In this document: piece after piece, positions 1 through 8,972 of the stretch
Position numbering within the stretch: the stretch's first letter is position 1
Layout: each line of letters starts with the position of its first letter
Assembly (NCBI RefSeq): GCF_000733935.1
Contig: NZ_JPON01000001.1
Span: 2,526,501-2,590,500 of the forward strand
Direction: 5' to 3'
Source of the DNA: Methylomarinum vadi
GTDB taxonomy: Bacteria; Pseudomonadota; Gammaproteobacteria; Methylococcales; Methylomonadaceae
DNA length: 64,000 nucleotides
Notes under the pieces: model-generated
What the model was told of the DNA's origin: nothing
The model's database searches: none
What the model saw: the letters and a program-made list of their open reading frames with translations, nothing else
Translations under genes and position numbers: made by a program

Positions 1-365
1 GCGCAAGCCGGCCATTGCTCGGGCTCGTAGTCGGCCCGCAGATCGTGCAGCAAATCCCGGCCGGGTTCCTGCGCTTCGACCGAAGCCGGATCGGCGAGAA
101 AATACGCGGCCGCTTCGGTGAGGCGGGCGCGTATCCGGTCGCGCAGTTCCTGGGTGGCGGCATCGGTGAAGGTCACGACCAAAACGTCCGGCGGTGTCAA
201 CGGCTGGCCCCGCCGGAATGCGTTGCCGCCGCCATGGCCGAGGATCAGGCGCACATACAATGCCGCAATGGTGAAGGTCTTGCCGGTGCCGGCGCTGGCT
301 TCGATCAAATGGCTGCCGGTCAGCGGGAAGCTGAGCGGCCGTAACGGAGTAATGGTTGAACTCAT
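1..365 (-). CDS. recB: RecBCD enzyme subunit RecB, N-terminal part (runs off window)
   Basis: This is the first 121 codons of the helicase/nuclease beta subunit of exodeoxyribonuclease V, which unwinds and degrades DNA from double-strand ends and loads RecA. The reverse-strand translation starts MSSTITPLRPLSFPLTGSHL and carries a UvrD-type Walker A motif (ASAGTGKT, residues 23-30), followed by the LTPPDVLVVTFT segment typical of RecB motif Ia. The ATG (365-363) overlaps the recC TGA (364-362) in an ATGA junction, so translation is probably coupled and recC-recB form one operon. The gene continues beyond position 1, so the nuclease domain cannot be judged. Confidence 0.93.
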   Translation of the reverse strand, partial: MSSTITPLRPLSFPLTGSHLIEASAGTGKTFTIAALYVRLILGHGGGNAFRRGQPLTPPDVLVVTFTDAATQELRDRIRARLTEAAAYFLADPASVEAQEPGRDLLHDLRADYEPEQWPAC

Positions 366-3300
366 GGCTTGACTCCCTTGCCTTTCGAATTGCCGGTTTT
401 TTGCCCGACGTTGTCCCACAGCGGTTTGAGCAGGCGCTCGCTCCAAAGCGTAAACTCGCCGTGCGCCCAAAGCGCTTCGAAGCTCGGATAACAGCGTTGC
501 AGATAAGGATTGCGAGCCAATTCGCCGGGCGAGTAGCCGCCTTCGTAAGTGTTCCGGGCGGCGGCGACGGCCTTATCGGCTTGACATTGATCGAGCGGTC
601 CGCTGAAACGCTCGCCGTTTTGCGCCAGCCAGCCGAATCCCGTTTTTATCGTTATCGGCAACGGATAGCGTAAACCGTCGACATAGGCATGCAACAAGTC
701 GACAAAGTGTTGTTTGGCCAGAGCCGGCTCCAATGGATTGAGAATGACACGGCCGTTCTTGCCGATCAGGCAAGTGGTCAATGGCTGACCATGCAAATGG
801 CCGGCGAGGTGTTGCACCCAGGCCGGAATCAATTTGTCGTGACGATATTTTTGCTCGTCGATCAAATTGCTGCTGTTGATCTCGATGCGGCAGCGTTGCC
901 GTTGCCCGTTCGCAAACATATGGGTCAGTCGCCCTTCCAGCTCGATGCCTTGCCCCTCGATCTCGTGGGTAAAAAGGATATCTTCGTCTTCGGATGCCTC
1001 GGGCCAGGTCCGGCAGGTCTCGTCGTACAGTTCGAACAGTTGATCCAAAGGCTCAGCCAGTTGGGTTTGCCATAATTGACTTTGTCCCCCGATAGGCAGC
1101 ACGCCCTGACGGCGCAGTCGATCCAGTTGCCGTTGCACTGCGGCGGTTTCGGGCTCGTTCCGTTGCTTGGCGTCCAGGCGGACCCGGATTAATTCGTCTT
1201 GCATCAACCATTGGCTCAACGCATCGATGGCAAAGGGCTCCTGGTCTTCGGCGGCAAGATCGTCGCATTCATAGAACACGCCCAGGCGTTCCCGCAGGAA
1301 AGTTCTGACCGGGTCTTTCATAAAAGCGAGCAATTGCGGCAACTGAACCGGCGCATCGAATATAGAAGGTGGCAACTTCGTTTCCGCTATCGGGGCGATT
1401 TCCGCTCTGGCCGCCGACCGCCATTCGCGGGCATAGGTAAATAACGGCGACGAATGATCGAAATAGGCCTGGCTGAACGGTTGCAATGGATGTTCGACGG
1501 TTAACGCCGCAAGCAAGGACTTTTCAGCCGCGCTTTCCGTCAGCGACCAGCAGGCGGCGATGTGGTCGCGCAATTGGCCGACCAGCACGGACGGCGGGCG
1601 TTCGCTGTTGTCGTGTATGCTGCGGCCGACCCAGCTGATATGCAGGTGTTCGCGGGCCGACAGCAGCGCTTCCAGGAATAAATAGCGATCGTCTTCCCGG
1701 CGCGAGCGGTCGCCGGGGCGGTAGTCCTTGGCCATCAAATCGAAGTCCATCGAAGGAAGTATGCGCGGGTAGTCGCCGTCGTTCATGCCCAGCAAGTAAA
1801 TGCGCCGGAACGGAATCGCCCGCATCGGCATCAAGGTGGCGAAAGTCAAGCTGCCGGCGAAAAAGCGCTGCGACAACCCGCCCTGGTCGATCTGGGACAG
1901 CCAGAAATCGCGGACTATGGATAACGGCAAGGCCTCTGTCAGTTCGGCGTCGCGACAGGCCTCCAGCCATTGTTCCAGCGACGTTTGCAATTGCAGCAGC
2001 AGATAGCTGTCGTCGTTGTCGCCGGCCTCGAAAAAATCCAGCAGCAGTTGTTGCAGCCGTTCCGTCCATTCGGTCGGCGTTGCCGGTTTGGAGTGGGTTT
2101 GCAGCAAGGCTTCCAGTCGGTTCAACAATTGCGCCAGCGGTCCGACCAGCGCGGCGTCGAGGCCGGCGACGTCGCCGTAAGGCTCGATGTCGTGCCAGTC
2201 GTTTGCCTCGCGGCCGGACGGGTCGCTGCCGACCGCATATCCCAGCAACATGCGCTTCAAGCCGAACAGCCAGGTGTTTTGCTCGTTTTCTCCGGCAAAA
2301 TCGATACCGAGGCTGCGCCGGTGTTCGGCGTTCAGTCCCCAGCGGATATTGGCTTGAACGATCCATTGTTGCAACAACGGCAAATCGGATTCTTCGAGAC
2401 CGAAGCGTCGGCGCAGCGCCGGCACGTTCAACAAATCCAATACCTCGCTGACCGCCAGCCGCGACTCGCCGATGCCGAGCAGGCATTCCAGCGCGAATGC
2501 CAGCGGCGCCTGCTGGCGCTGGCCGAGGTCGGCGATCGAGTAGGGGATGTAACGCGCGTCCGCCGGATCGATCTGGCCGAAGACGGCCTGAATATGCGGC
2601 GCGTATTGGTTGATTTCCGGCACCATCACGATAATCTCGCGCGGCTTCAAGGTCGGGTCGGCATCGAATGCCGCCAGCAACCGGTCGTGCAATACCTCGA
2701 CTTCGCGTTGCGGGCTATGGCAGCGATGAAAGCGAATGGACTGGTCATGGGCCGGATCGATTGCTTGCCATAGCGAGCGGCTCTCGGAAGCGGAGCGTAG
2801 TTCGCGTATATCGTCCTGCAGCTGGTTGAGCAAACAAGCGTCGCCGTGGCTTTCGAACAGGTCGATGCGCTGGCGGTTGTCGTCGAACAGTTGTCGGTAC
2901 CGGCCCGGATCGTCCATTTCGTCCAGCAGGGCGATATAATCGCGGCCCTGCTTGCCCCAGCCTGCCAGCAGCGGATGGGCATGCAAATGCAGTTCTTCCT
3001 CGCGCGGATGTTCGGGCATGTCCGGTTTGAGCCGATGCCGCCCTCTGCCCCGAAAATAATCCTTCTCGGTCATAATATTGGCCCAATAATATTCGCAGGG
3101 ATTATTCACGCACAAGATCACCTGGGTCCAGCGGGCGATTGCCTGCAGTACTTCCAACCATTGCCTGGGCAATGAAGACAGGCCGAAGACGATGACACGC
3201 CTGGGCAATTTTTCCGGGCCCACGGCGAGTTCGGCGGCCGTCTCGAGAAAACGCCGATGCACCAGCGCGCGGCTGGTGGCGCTGGCCGTCCCCACGTCCT

Positions 3301-3898
3301 CCTGCAGGGCGCGCCATAGCATGGGTTGCCAGGCTTGCTCTTGCGCCAACGGGACCGCGCTGCCATGATAATCGAGCATGACATTTTGCCCCCGGGCCCA
3401 GGCCGCCAGCCAATCGGCCCGGTAAACCTGGTACTGGTCGAACAGGTCGGCCAGCCGTTCGGCCAATTGGTAGCGTTTTCTGAGATCGTCGTCCCGCCGC
3501 AAGAAGCGTTGCAAGGGTTCATAGCCCGCTGCTTCGGTCAATCGCGGCAACAGCCGCATCAAGCGCCATATCAGCTGTCCTTTATCAAAGGGCGAGGACT
3601 CCGGTATCCGCTCCTTGCCGAGCACGGTCCGATAGGTCTGCCAGACGAAGCGGGACGGCAGCGTGATATTCAGCGCGGCCGCGATGCCGCAGCCCCCTTC
3701 GAAATCGTTATCCGCTACATCGCTCGCCAGCGCTTGTTTGAGCCATTGCGCCACCCCGTTGCTTTGCACCAGGATGATTTCATCCTCGAGCGGCCGTAAG
3801 GGATGCGCCTTCATCCAGGCGACCACGAGTTGGCGCAGCGACTCGGGCCGGTTGCTATGGATAACCATGAACCCTGGTTGCAGTGGATTGTCAGTCAT
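362..3898 (-). CDS. recC: RecBCD enzyme subunit RecC
   Basis: RecC is the gamma subunit of exodeoxyribonuclease V. It scans for Chi and splits the DNA strands inside the RecBCD complex. The 1178-residue protein is close to the usual length (about 1120). It starts with the FMVIHSNRPESLRQLV strand-helix and carries the family segments LVQSNGVAQWLKQ and NITLPSRFVWQTY near the N-terminus, with the inactive-helicase core and inactive nuclease-like domain following. I prefer the ATG at 3898 over one 11 codons upstream because AAGGA lies 6 bases before it. It overlaps recB at its stop codon. No recD is in view. Confidence 0.95.
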   Translation of the reverse strand: MTDNPLQPGFMVIHSNRPESLRQLVVAWMKAHPLRPLEDEIILVQSNGVAQWLKQALASDVADNDFEGGCGIAAALNITLPSRFVWQTYRTVLGKERIPESSPFDKGQLIWRLMRLLPRLTEAAGYEPLQRFLRRDDDLRKRYQLAERLADLFDQYQVYRADWLAAWARGQNVMLDYHGSAVPLAQEQAWQPMLWRALQEDVGTASATSRALVHRRFLETAAELAVGPEKLPRRVIVFGLSSLPRQWLEVLQAIARWTQVILCVNNPCEYYWANIMTEKDYFRGRGRHRLKPDMPEHPREEELHLHAHPLLAGWGKQGRDYIALLDEMDDPGRYRQLFDDNRQRIDLFESHGDACLLNQLQDDIRELRSASESRSLWQAIDPAHDQSIRFHRCHSPQREVEVLHDRLLAAFDADPTLKPREIIVMVPEINQYAPHIQAVFGQIDPADARYIPYSIADLGQRQQAPLAFALECLLGIGESRLAVSEVLDLLNVPALRRRFGLEESDLPLLQQWIVQANIRWGLNAEHRRSLGIDFAGENEQNTWLFGLKRMLLGYAVGSDPSGREANDWHDIEPYGDVAGLDAALVGPLAQLLNRLEALLQTHSKPATPTEWTERLQQLLLDFFEAGDNDDSYLLLQLQTSLEQWLEACRDAELTEALPLSIVRDFWLSQIDQGGLSQRFFAGSLTFATLMPMRAIPFRRIYLLGMNDGDYPRILPSMDFDLMAKDYRPGDRSRREDDRYLFLEALLSAREHLHISWVGRSIHDNSERPPSVLVGQLRDHIAACWSLTESAAEKSLLAALTVEHPLQPFSQAYFDHSSPLFTYAREWRSAARAEIAPIAETKLPPSIFDAPVQLPQLLAFMKDPVRTFLRERLGVFYECDDLAAEDQEPFAIDALSQWLMQDELIRVRLDAKQRNEPETAAVQRQLDRLRRQGVLPIGGQSQLWQTQLAEPLDQLFELYDETCRTWPEASEDEDILFTHEIEGQGIELEGRLTHMFANGQRQRCRIEINSSNLIDEQKYRHDKLIPAWVQHLAGHLHGQPLTTCLIGKNGRVILNPLEPALAKQHFVDLLHAYVDGLRYPLPITIKTGFGWLAQNGERFSGPLDQCQADKAVAAARNTYEGGYSPGELARNPYLQRCYPSFEALWAHGEFTLWSERLLKPLWDNVGQKTGNSKGKGVKP

Positions 3899-4187
3899 AG
3901 AGTCCTTAATTTCATACATCGTAGGCGGCACGCATCATTCGGTACATTTTATAGCACTACCGAGAAGAATTGTTGGCTGTCTTTGCATATCACCTGGAAG
4001 CGGCGGCATTGGCGTTATCCGAAGAAGAAATCGAGGTACCAGAATCCGCAGTCCCGCGGGCATAACGCAATTATCCACAAAGGGAATTTTGGCCTTAAAG
4101 GCTTGTCTTATCGGTTTTGCAGTTTTTGCAGCCGTGGCGGATAATGCCACGAAGCAGCCAAGTTAACGATGCGCTAGGGACGTAACG
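3899..4187. other. Intergenic region between divergent recC and lipoprotein operon
   Basis: These 289 bases separate the leftward recCB operon from the rightward xpaC/telA cluster and must hold both promoters. The sequence is more AT-rich than the flanking genes. Short reading frames exist on both strands, but none has family signatures or a convincing ribosome-binding site. I see no strong hairpin. Confidence 0.5.
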
Positions 4188-4334
4188 ATGCCGACGATAT
4201 TTAGAAGATTGCTAGGGTTCATTTTATTGCTTGCCACGGTGGGGCTGACGACCTGTCAATCGATGGTGAAAGCCGAACCGGAAGCAACAGCCCGTGCAAT
4301 CGCCAATTTCGACGACAACACAGTAGGGCAATGA
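4188..4334 (+). CDS. Small lipoprotein, 48 residues
   Basis: This short gene is supported by its N-terminus and by its coupling to the next gene. The product begins MPTIFRRLLGFILLLATVGL followed by TTC: two arginines, a hydrophobic core and a lipobox-like LTTC that puts the lipidated Cys at residue 23. The mature part is only about 26 residues, hydrophilic and slightly acidic. Its stop TGA (4332-4334) overlaps the ATG (4331-4333) of the XpaC-like gene, which points to translational coupling and a role in the same envelope function. No known family is recognised. The tail has Q-S after the Cys, not Asp, so outer-membrane sorting is expected if Lol rules apply. Confidence 0.62.
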   Translation: MPTIFRRLLGFILLLATVGLTTCQSMVKAEPEATARAIANFDDNTVGQ

Positions 4335-5188
4335 ATCCATCATACGGATACCGGAAACCCAAACGTTTCGTCCAGGAGACTTTGCAGCGCTATTCGCCGC
4401 GCGGTTTGTTGTTGTATTTTTTGCCGATGGCATTGATTCCGGCGACGATCATCGGCTTGGTTAAGGGAGAGGTTACGGCCGTCGTCATCAATGCCGGCGG
4501 CTTTGCCGGCTACATGCTGGCCGCCTGGTGTTTGCGGCAAGGACTCAAGGCAGAAGCAAACTACGAGAACAGCCTGATCGCCCGGCCGCCGCGTTCGCCC
4601 TTGAAGCTGATCGCGGCCCTCATTACCGCGTTGACTACCGCCCTGATCGCCTGGCTCGGTGTCGGCCAAACTCCTCTGATGGCGGCCATTTTCGCCGGCG
4701 GCGCGCTGCTGGGCATGTATCTGAGCTACGGCTTCGATCCCAAGCGGAAACAACAGATCGTCGGCGCCCATGGCTATTCCGGCGATGAAATCATGCAAAC
4801 CCTGGAAGAATCGGCCGGAATCATCCGCAGCATCGAACAGGCCAACGATCAAATTCGCAACGCCGAACTCAACCAGCGCATCGAACGCATTTGTGCGATC
4901 GCCGACGGCATTCTGGCCGACATCGCCGCAGATCCCCGCGATATCCGCCGGGCCCGTAAATTTCTCACTGTCTATCTCGACGGCGCCAGACAGGTGACCG
5001 AAGGATATGCGCGGACCCATCGCCACAATCAAGCCGGCGAACTGGAACAAAATTTTCGCAACGTACTGGTGACGATCGAGTCGGTATTTATGGAACAACA
5101 ACAAAAACTACTGGAAGACGATGTGTTCGATCTGGACGTACAAATCGAAGTGTTGAATACGCAACTTAAACGTGAAGGCATCCGTTGA
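4331..5188 (+). CDS. XpaC-like membrane protein (5-bromo-4-chloroindolyl phosphate hydrolysis family)
   Basis: This 285-residue protein resembles the XpaC / Halogen_Hydrol family, whose members sit beside telA-type genes in many bacteria. Four predicted membrane spans fill the first half (about 26-44, 49-67, 91-109, 115-133). A cytoplasmic helical C-terminal half follows (about 140-285) with the family-typical pattern of repeated ERI/IADGI and RRARKFLTVYLDGA segments. The family name comes from an indirect phenotype, and I do not infer a hydrolase. It overlaps the upstream lipoprotein gene by 4 bases and ends 19 bases before the telA ATG. The arrangement with telA matches Bacillus xpaC-yaaN, so the two proteins probably act together at the membrane. 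Confidence 0.85.
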   Translation: MNPSYGYRKPKRFVQETLQRYSPRGLLLYFLPMALIPATIIGLVKGEVTAVVINAGGFAGYMLAAWCLRQGLKAEANYENSLIARPPRSPLKLIAALITALTTALIAWLGVGQTPLMAAIFAGGALLGMYLSYGFDPKRKQQIVGAHGYSGDEIMQTLEESAGIIRSIEQANDQIRNAELNQRIERICAIADGILADIAADPRDIRRARKFLTVYLDGARQVTEGYARTHRHNQAGELEQNFRNVLVTIESVFMEQQQKLLEDDVFDLDVQIEVLNTQLKREGIR

Positions 5189-5207
5189 TGCGCAGGAGAA
5201 ATCAAGC

Positions 5208-6371
5208 ATGAGCGAACAACAGTCCACCACGGCGACGCCAGCGGTCACCGAAACCGAGAACTTGCCGGGCAGCGAGGTTTTTAACGAAGTCGTGCCGGGA
5301 GTCAAGGCAGAAGTCGTTCCCTATGACGCCGCGCCGCAAGACCGTCAACTGATTATCAAACAACTGCTTGATGAAATCGACATCCATGATACCCATTCGA
5401 TCATTTTCTTCGGCAGCAAGGCGCAGGAGCAATTGACGACGATCTCCGACCGGATGCTGGACGGCGTCAAAAATAAGGATGTCGGCCCCGCCGGCGAAGA
5501 CCTCAACGAGATGGTGGCGACGATACGCGGTTTCGACGTCGACGAACTGGACCCCAACAAGAAGCAGGGGTTTTTAGACCGCGTGTTGGGCAAGGCCAAA
5601 CCGGTCGTCAAGTTCCTGCAGCGCTACGAGGAAGTGCGCAAGCAAATCGACGCGATCATCGACAAGCTGGAGCGCCATAAGACCAATCTGCTGACAGACA
5701 TCACCTCGCTGGACCGTCTCTACCAGGCCAATTTGGATTATTTTCATACGCTCGAGGATTACATCGCCGCCGGCGAGAAGAAATTGCGCGAGCTGGACGG
5801 CACCGTCATTCCTGAACTGGCGCAAAAAGCCGAAAACAGTGCCGACGTGCTCGAAGCGCAAAACTTGCGCGATCTGCGCGCCGCCCGCGACGACCTGGAA
5901 CGCCGCATTCATGACCTGCGCTTGACCCGGCAAGTCTCGATGCAGAGTCTGCCCGGCATTCGCCTGGTGCAGGAAAACGATAAGGGCCTGGTCAACAAAA
6001 TCAATTCGACCATTGTCAATACGGTGCCGTTGTGGCGCCAGCAACTGGCGACGGCGGTTACCATCTACCGTTCCTCGCAGGCGGCGGAAACGGTCAAAGC
6101 CGCGTCCGACCTGACCAACGAACTTTTGGCCGCCAACGCGGAAAACCTGAAGCAGGCCAATGCCGAAACCCGCAAGCAACTGGAACGCGGCGTGTTCGAT
6201 ATCGAAACGGTCAAAAAGGCCAATGAGACCCTGATCGCGACAATAGAGGAAAGCTTGCAGATCGCCGACCAGGGCAAAAAAATGCGCAGCGAAGCGATAG
6301 TTCAACTGCAGGAATGCGAAACCGAACTGCGCAAAACGCTGGCCTCGGCGCACGCCAAGGCCAGCGGTTAG
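5208..6371 (+). CDS. TelA-family toxic anion resistance protein
   Basis: This 387-residue, highly alpha-helical soluble protein belongs to the TelA/KlaA/YaaN family, linked to tellurite resistance and to cell-envelope stress; its biochemical activity is unknown. After a disordered N-terminus the family core begins near residue 45. It includes the FLDRVLGKAKPVVKFLQRYE segment with the conserved QI..I...L pattern, and a C-terminal half rich in long helices. The start at 5208 is chosen because AGGAG lies 9 bases upstream; an in-frame start at 5172 would overlap the preceding gene. Directly downstream of the XpaC-like gene, it is probably cotranscribed with it. A 261-base gap with a REP hairpin separates it from the SPFH gene. 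Confidence 0.88.
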   Translation: MSEQQSTTATPAVTETENLPGSEVFNEVVPGVKAEVVPYDAAPQDRQLIIKQLLDEIDIHDTHSIIFFGSKAQEQLTTISDRMLDGVKNKDVGPAGEDLNEMVATIRGFDVDELDPNKKQGFLDRVLGKAKPVVKFLQRYEEVRKQIDAIIDKLERHKTNLLTDITSLDRLYQANLDYFHTLEDYIAAGEKKLRELDGTVIPELAQKAENSADVLEAQNLRDLRAARDDLERRIHDLRLTRQVSMQSLPGIRLVQENDKGLVNKINSTIVNTVPLWRQQLATAVTIYRSSQAAETVKAASDLTNELLAANAENLKQANAETRKQLERGVFDIETVKKANETLIATIEESLQIADQGKKMRSEAIVQLQECETELRKTLASAHAKASG

Positions 6372-6515
6372 AATAAATACATCGTCAATGCGGCGATGAC
6401 CAGTTTAGGTCAAAGATGGCGTCGGTTGTGACTGGCACGGATGTCTACCTCAAATTGTAGGTCATGTTGCCGCTTTAGCGGCTACGTGACACATCGAGGA
6501 GACGAGGAGGCTATT

Positions 6516-6550
6516 GTCAGGGAACGCTATCGCGCACCCTGACCTACATT
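6516..6550 (-). repeat. REP-type palindrome with GTAGG head
   Basis: In the gap between telA and the SPFH gene, GTCAGGG (6516-6522) pairs with CCCTGAC (6537-6543). On the minus strand the hairpin is headed by TGTAGG, the GTAG-type head that marks RayT-mobilised REP elements. A related half (TGTAGGTCA, 6458-6466) lies in opposite orientation about 75 bases upstream. A second small hairpin, GCCGCTTTAGCGGC, sits between them, so the gap looks like a paired REP unit. Confidence 0.65.
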
Positions 6551-6632
6551 TGCAAATAATCGCGACCATCTAATTTCAATATGGGAAATTTAAGATTTAC
6601 TTTACTAGCGTCACGAACGGGGGAACCAGACA

Positions 6633-7730
6633 GTGGGCATTTGGGATAAATTATTCGGCGAATTCATCGACGTCATCGAATGGACCGACGATACCAGCGA
6701 CACGATGGTCTATCGCTTCGAGCGCTACGGCAACGAAATCAAGTACGGCGCGATGCTGACCGTGCGCGAATCGCAAACGGCGGTGTTGGTCAGCGAAGGC
6801 CGCGTGGCCGACTTTTACGAGCCCGGCTTGTATCAACTGGAAACCCGCAACATGCCGGTGCTGACCACGCTGGAAAGCTGGCCGCACGGGTTTTCCAGTC
6901 CGTTCAAAGCGGAAGTGTATTTCTTCAACATGCGCCGCTTCACCGACCTGAAGTGGGGCACCAAGAACCCGGTCATGCTGCGCGACCGGGAATTCGGCCC
7001 CTTACGCCTGAGGGCCTTCGGCACCTATTCGATCCGGATTAAAGACCCCGTCACCTTCATCAAGGAAATCGTCGGCACCGACGGCCACTTTCAAACCGGC
7101 GAGATCAGCCAGCAACTGCGCAATCTGATCGTCTCGCGCTTCGCCAGCATTATCGGCGAATCGGGCATCCCGATTCTGGATCTGGCCGCCAATTACGATG
7201 AGCTAGGCGACTTCATCACCCAGCAGATCGCTCCCGAATTTGCCGCCTACGGCCTCGAAGTGATGCAATTGCTGGTCGAGAATATTTCGCTGCCGCCGCA
7301 AGTCGAAGCGGCCCTGGACAAGCGCACCAGCATGGGGATTATCGGCGATTTGGGCCGTTACGCCCAATACCAAGCGGCCGAAGCGATGGAAAAGGCGGCC
7401 GACAATCCCTCGGGCACGGCCGGCGAAGGCATCGGCATGGGCATGGGTTTCGCCATGGCCAATCAAATGGGCCAAGCGTTTACTTCGGACAAGACGAAGC
7501 AGCATAGCCCGCCGCCGCTGCCTGATGCGATTGCCTATTACGTCGCGATCAACGGTCAACGACAGGGGCCTTTCCAACAAGACGTCATGGCGCAAAAAAT
7601 CAAAAGCGGCGAAGTGGGCCGCGCCACGCTGGTGTGGCATGCCGGGCTGACGGAATGGACCCCAGCCGGAGCAGTCTCCGAGTTGAGCGAAGTCTTCGCG
7701 ATGACGCCTCCGCCGCTGCCTAAGCAATGA
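6633..7730 (+). CDS. SPFH-domain protein of the YdjI type with C-terminal GYF_2 domain
   Basis: This 365-residue protein matches the YdjI / 'virion core protein' SPFH family. It has a short N-terminal DKLFGEFIDVIEW amphipathic stretch, an SPFH core to about residue 230, a glycine-rich linker with GMGMGFAMANQM, and a C-terminal GYF_2/DUF4339 domain (about 300-345, beginning YYVAINGQRQGPF) ending in PPPLP. Members form membrane-associated scaffolds, and in Bacillus YdjI is recruited to the membrane by YdjG/YdjH. The start is GTG at 6633, preceded by a GGGGGAA Shine-Dalgarno-like run. It overlaps the next gene by 4 bases (ATGA), a coupling that suggests a stoichiometric complex with the zinc-ribbon membrane protein. 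Confidence 0.88.
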   Translation: MGIWDKLFGEFIDVIEWTDDTSDTMVYRFERYGNEIKYGAMLTVRESQTAVLVSEGRVADFYEPGLYQLETRNMPVLTTLESWPHGFSSPFKAEVYFFNMRRFTDLKWGTKNPVMLRDREFGPLRLRAFGTYSIRIKDPVTFIKEIVGTDGHFQTGEISQQLRNLIVSRFASIIGESGIPILDLAANYDELGDFITQQIAPEFAAYGLEVMQLLVENISLPPQVEAALDKRTSMGIIGDLGRYAQYQAAEAMEKAADNPSGTAGEGIGMGMGFAMANQMGQAFTSDKTKQHSPPPLPDAIAYYVAINGQRQGPFQQDVMAQKIKSGEVGRATLVWHAGLTEWTPAGAVSELSEVFAMTPPPLPKQ

Positions 7731-8926
7731 GCCGGCTATCGCTGAACAAAAGCAAAAAATCGGCGGAAAACAACCTGGCCCGGTTTCCATGCCGACAATG
7801 CGGAGCGGTGCTGAAATACGAACCCGGCACCACCCATCTGCTGTGCGAGTATTGCGGATTCGACAACCCCATCGCCGAACGCGGCGGCACGATCGAGGAA
7901 TACGATCTGCAACAGGCGTTGAAGGAACTGGCTCAGCCGCGCGCCGAAGCCGCCAAACCCCAGATTCATTGCGACGAATGCGGCGCCGCTTTCCAGTTCG
8001 AAAGTAACCAGCACGCCGGCGAATGTCCGTTTTGCGGCACGCCGATCGTCTCGGCCACGGCACAAATCAAGCCCATTCAACCGAAGTCGCTGCTGCCATT
8101 CCGTATCGATGAAAACGAGGCCAGGCGGCAATTTCAGCATTGGTTGAACGGTTTATGGTTCGCCCCGAACGCGGTCAAGAAATACGCGCGCGGCGAATCG
8201 AAATTGACCGGCGTCTATCTGCCATATTGGACTTTCGACAGTCAAACCGAAACGAATTACAGCGGCGAACGCGGCGATATTTATTATGTCGACCAGCCGG
8301 TTCAGGTCGTGCGCAACAACCGGGTCGTCACCGAGATCAGACGAGTGCCTAGAATCCATTGGACGCCGGTGAGAGGCCATGTCAGCCGTTTTTTCGACGA
8401 CGTATTGGTCGGCGCCAGCCATTCGTTGCCGCGCAAGGTTGTGGACGCGTTGCAGCCCTGGGATCTGGAGAACCTGGTGCCTTATGACCCGGATTACTTG
8501 AGCGGCTTTCGCAGCGAGTTTTATCAGGTCGACCTTGACGAAGGCTTCGATGTTGCCCGGCAGGTCATGGATGGCGTGATCTATCGCGATATCGCCTTCG
8601 ACATCGGCGGGGATCATCAACGCATTCATCAGGTCCAAACCCGCCATAGCGACACGACTTACAAGCATTGCCTGTTGCCGGTTTGGTCCGCCGCCTTTCG
8701 CTACCGCAATAAAACCTACCGTTACGTCGTCAACGGCCGCACCGGCGAAGTCCAGGGCGAGCGTCCCTACAGCGTCTGGAAAATCGCCTGCGCCGTCTTC
8801 GCGGCGCTGCTGCTGGCTGCAAGCATTTTCTATTACCTGGAAAAAACGGGCGCTTTGCAAAACGGACAACCGCAATATCAATACCAGGCCCCATACGATG
8901 AGGTTCCGCCTTACTATTTACGGTGA
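7727..8926 (+). CDS. Zinc-ribbon membrane protein, YdjG-like
   Basis: This 399-residue protein carries two CxxC-CxxC zinc ribbons near the N-terminus (Cys22/25/40/43 and Cys82/85/100/103). The body is rich in beta and aromatic residues and includes the conserved LTGVYLPYWTFDSQT segment. One predicted transmembrane helix lies near the C-terminus (about 353-372), with a Tyr/Gln/Pro-rich tail. Homologues are often mislabelled as helicase or primosomal proteins because of the zinc ribbons; no helicase motif is visible. Bacillus YdjG is the membrane anchor for the SPFH protein YdjI, and the ATGA overlap with the SPFH gene here supports the same role. The following gene is convergent. Confidence 0.84.
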   Translation: MSRLSLNKSKKSAENNLARFPCRQCGAVLKYEPGTTHLLCEYCGFDNPIAERGGTIEEYDLQQALKELAQPRAEAAKPQIHCDECGAAFQFESNQHAGECPFCGTPIVSATAQIKPIQPKSLLPFRIDENEARRQFQHWLNGLWFAPNAVKKYARGESKLTGVYLPYWTFDSQTETNYSGERGDIYYVDQPVQVVRNNRVVTEIRRVPRIHWTPVRGHVSRFFDDVLVGASHSLPRKVVDALQPWDLENLVPYDPDYLSGFRSEFYQVDLDEGFDVARQVMDGVIYRDIAFDIGGDHQRIHQVQTRHSDTTYKHCLLPVWSAAFRYRNKTYRYVVNGRTGEVQGERPYSVWKIACAVFAALLLAASIFYYLEKTGALQNGQPQYQYQAPYDEVPPYYLR

Positions 8927-8972
8927 CATCCCAATCATCATCGCTAAATGATTTATTCAAAAAGACGTTTCT

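Noticed and set aside
1524-2486. A 320-codon frame within recC on the same strand
   Set aside because: Arg/Ala/Pro-rich out-of-frame translation typical of GC-rich genes; recC is intact in its own frame.
3935-4166. Short frames on both strands between recC and the lipoprotein gene
   Set aside because: No start-site support, no conserved motifs, and the region must hold divergent promoters.
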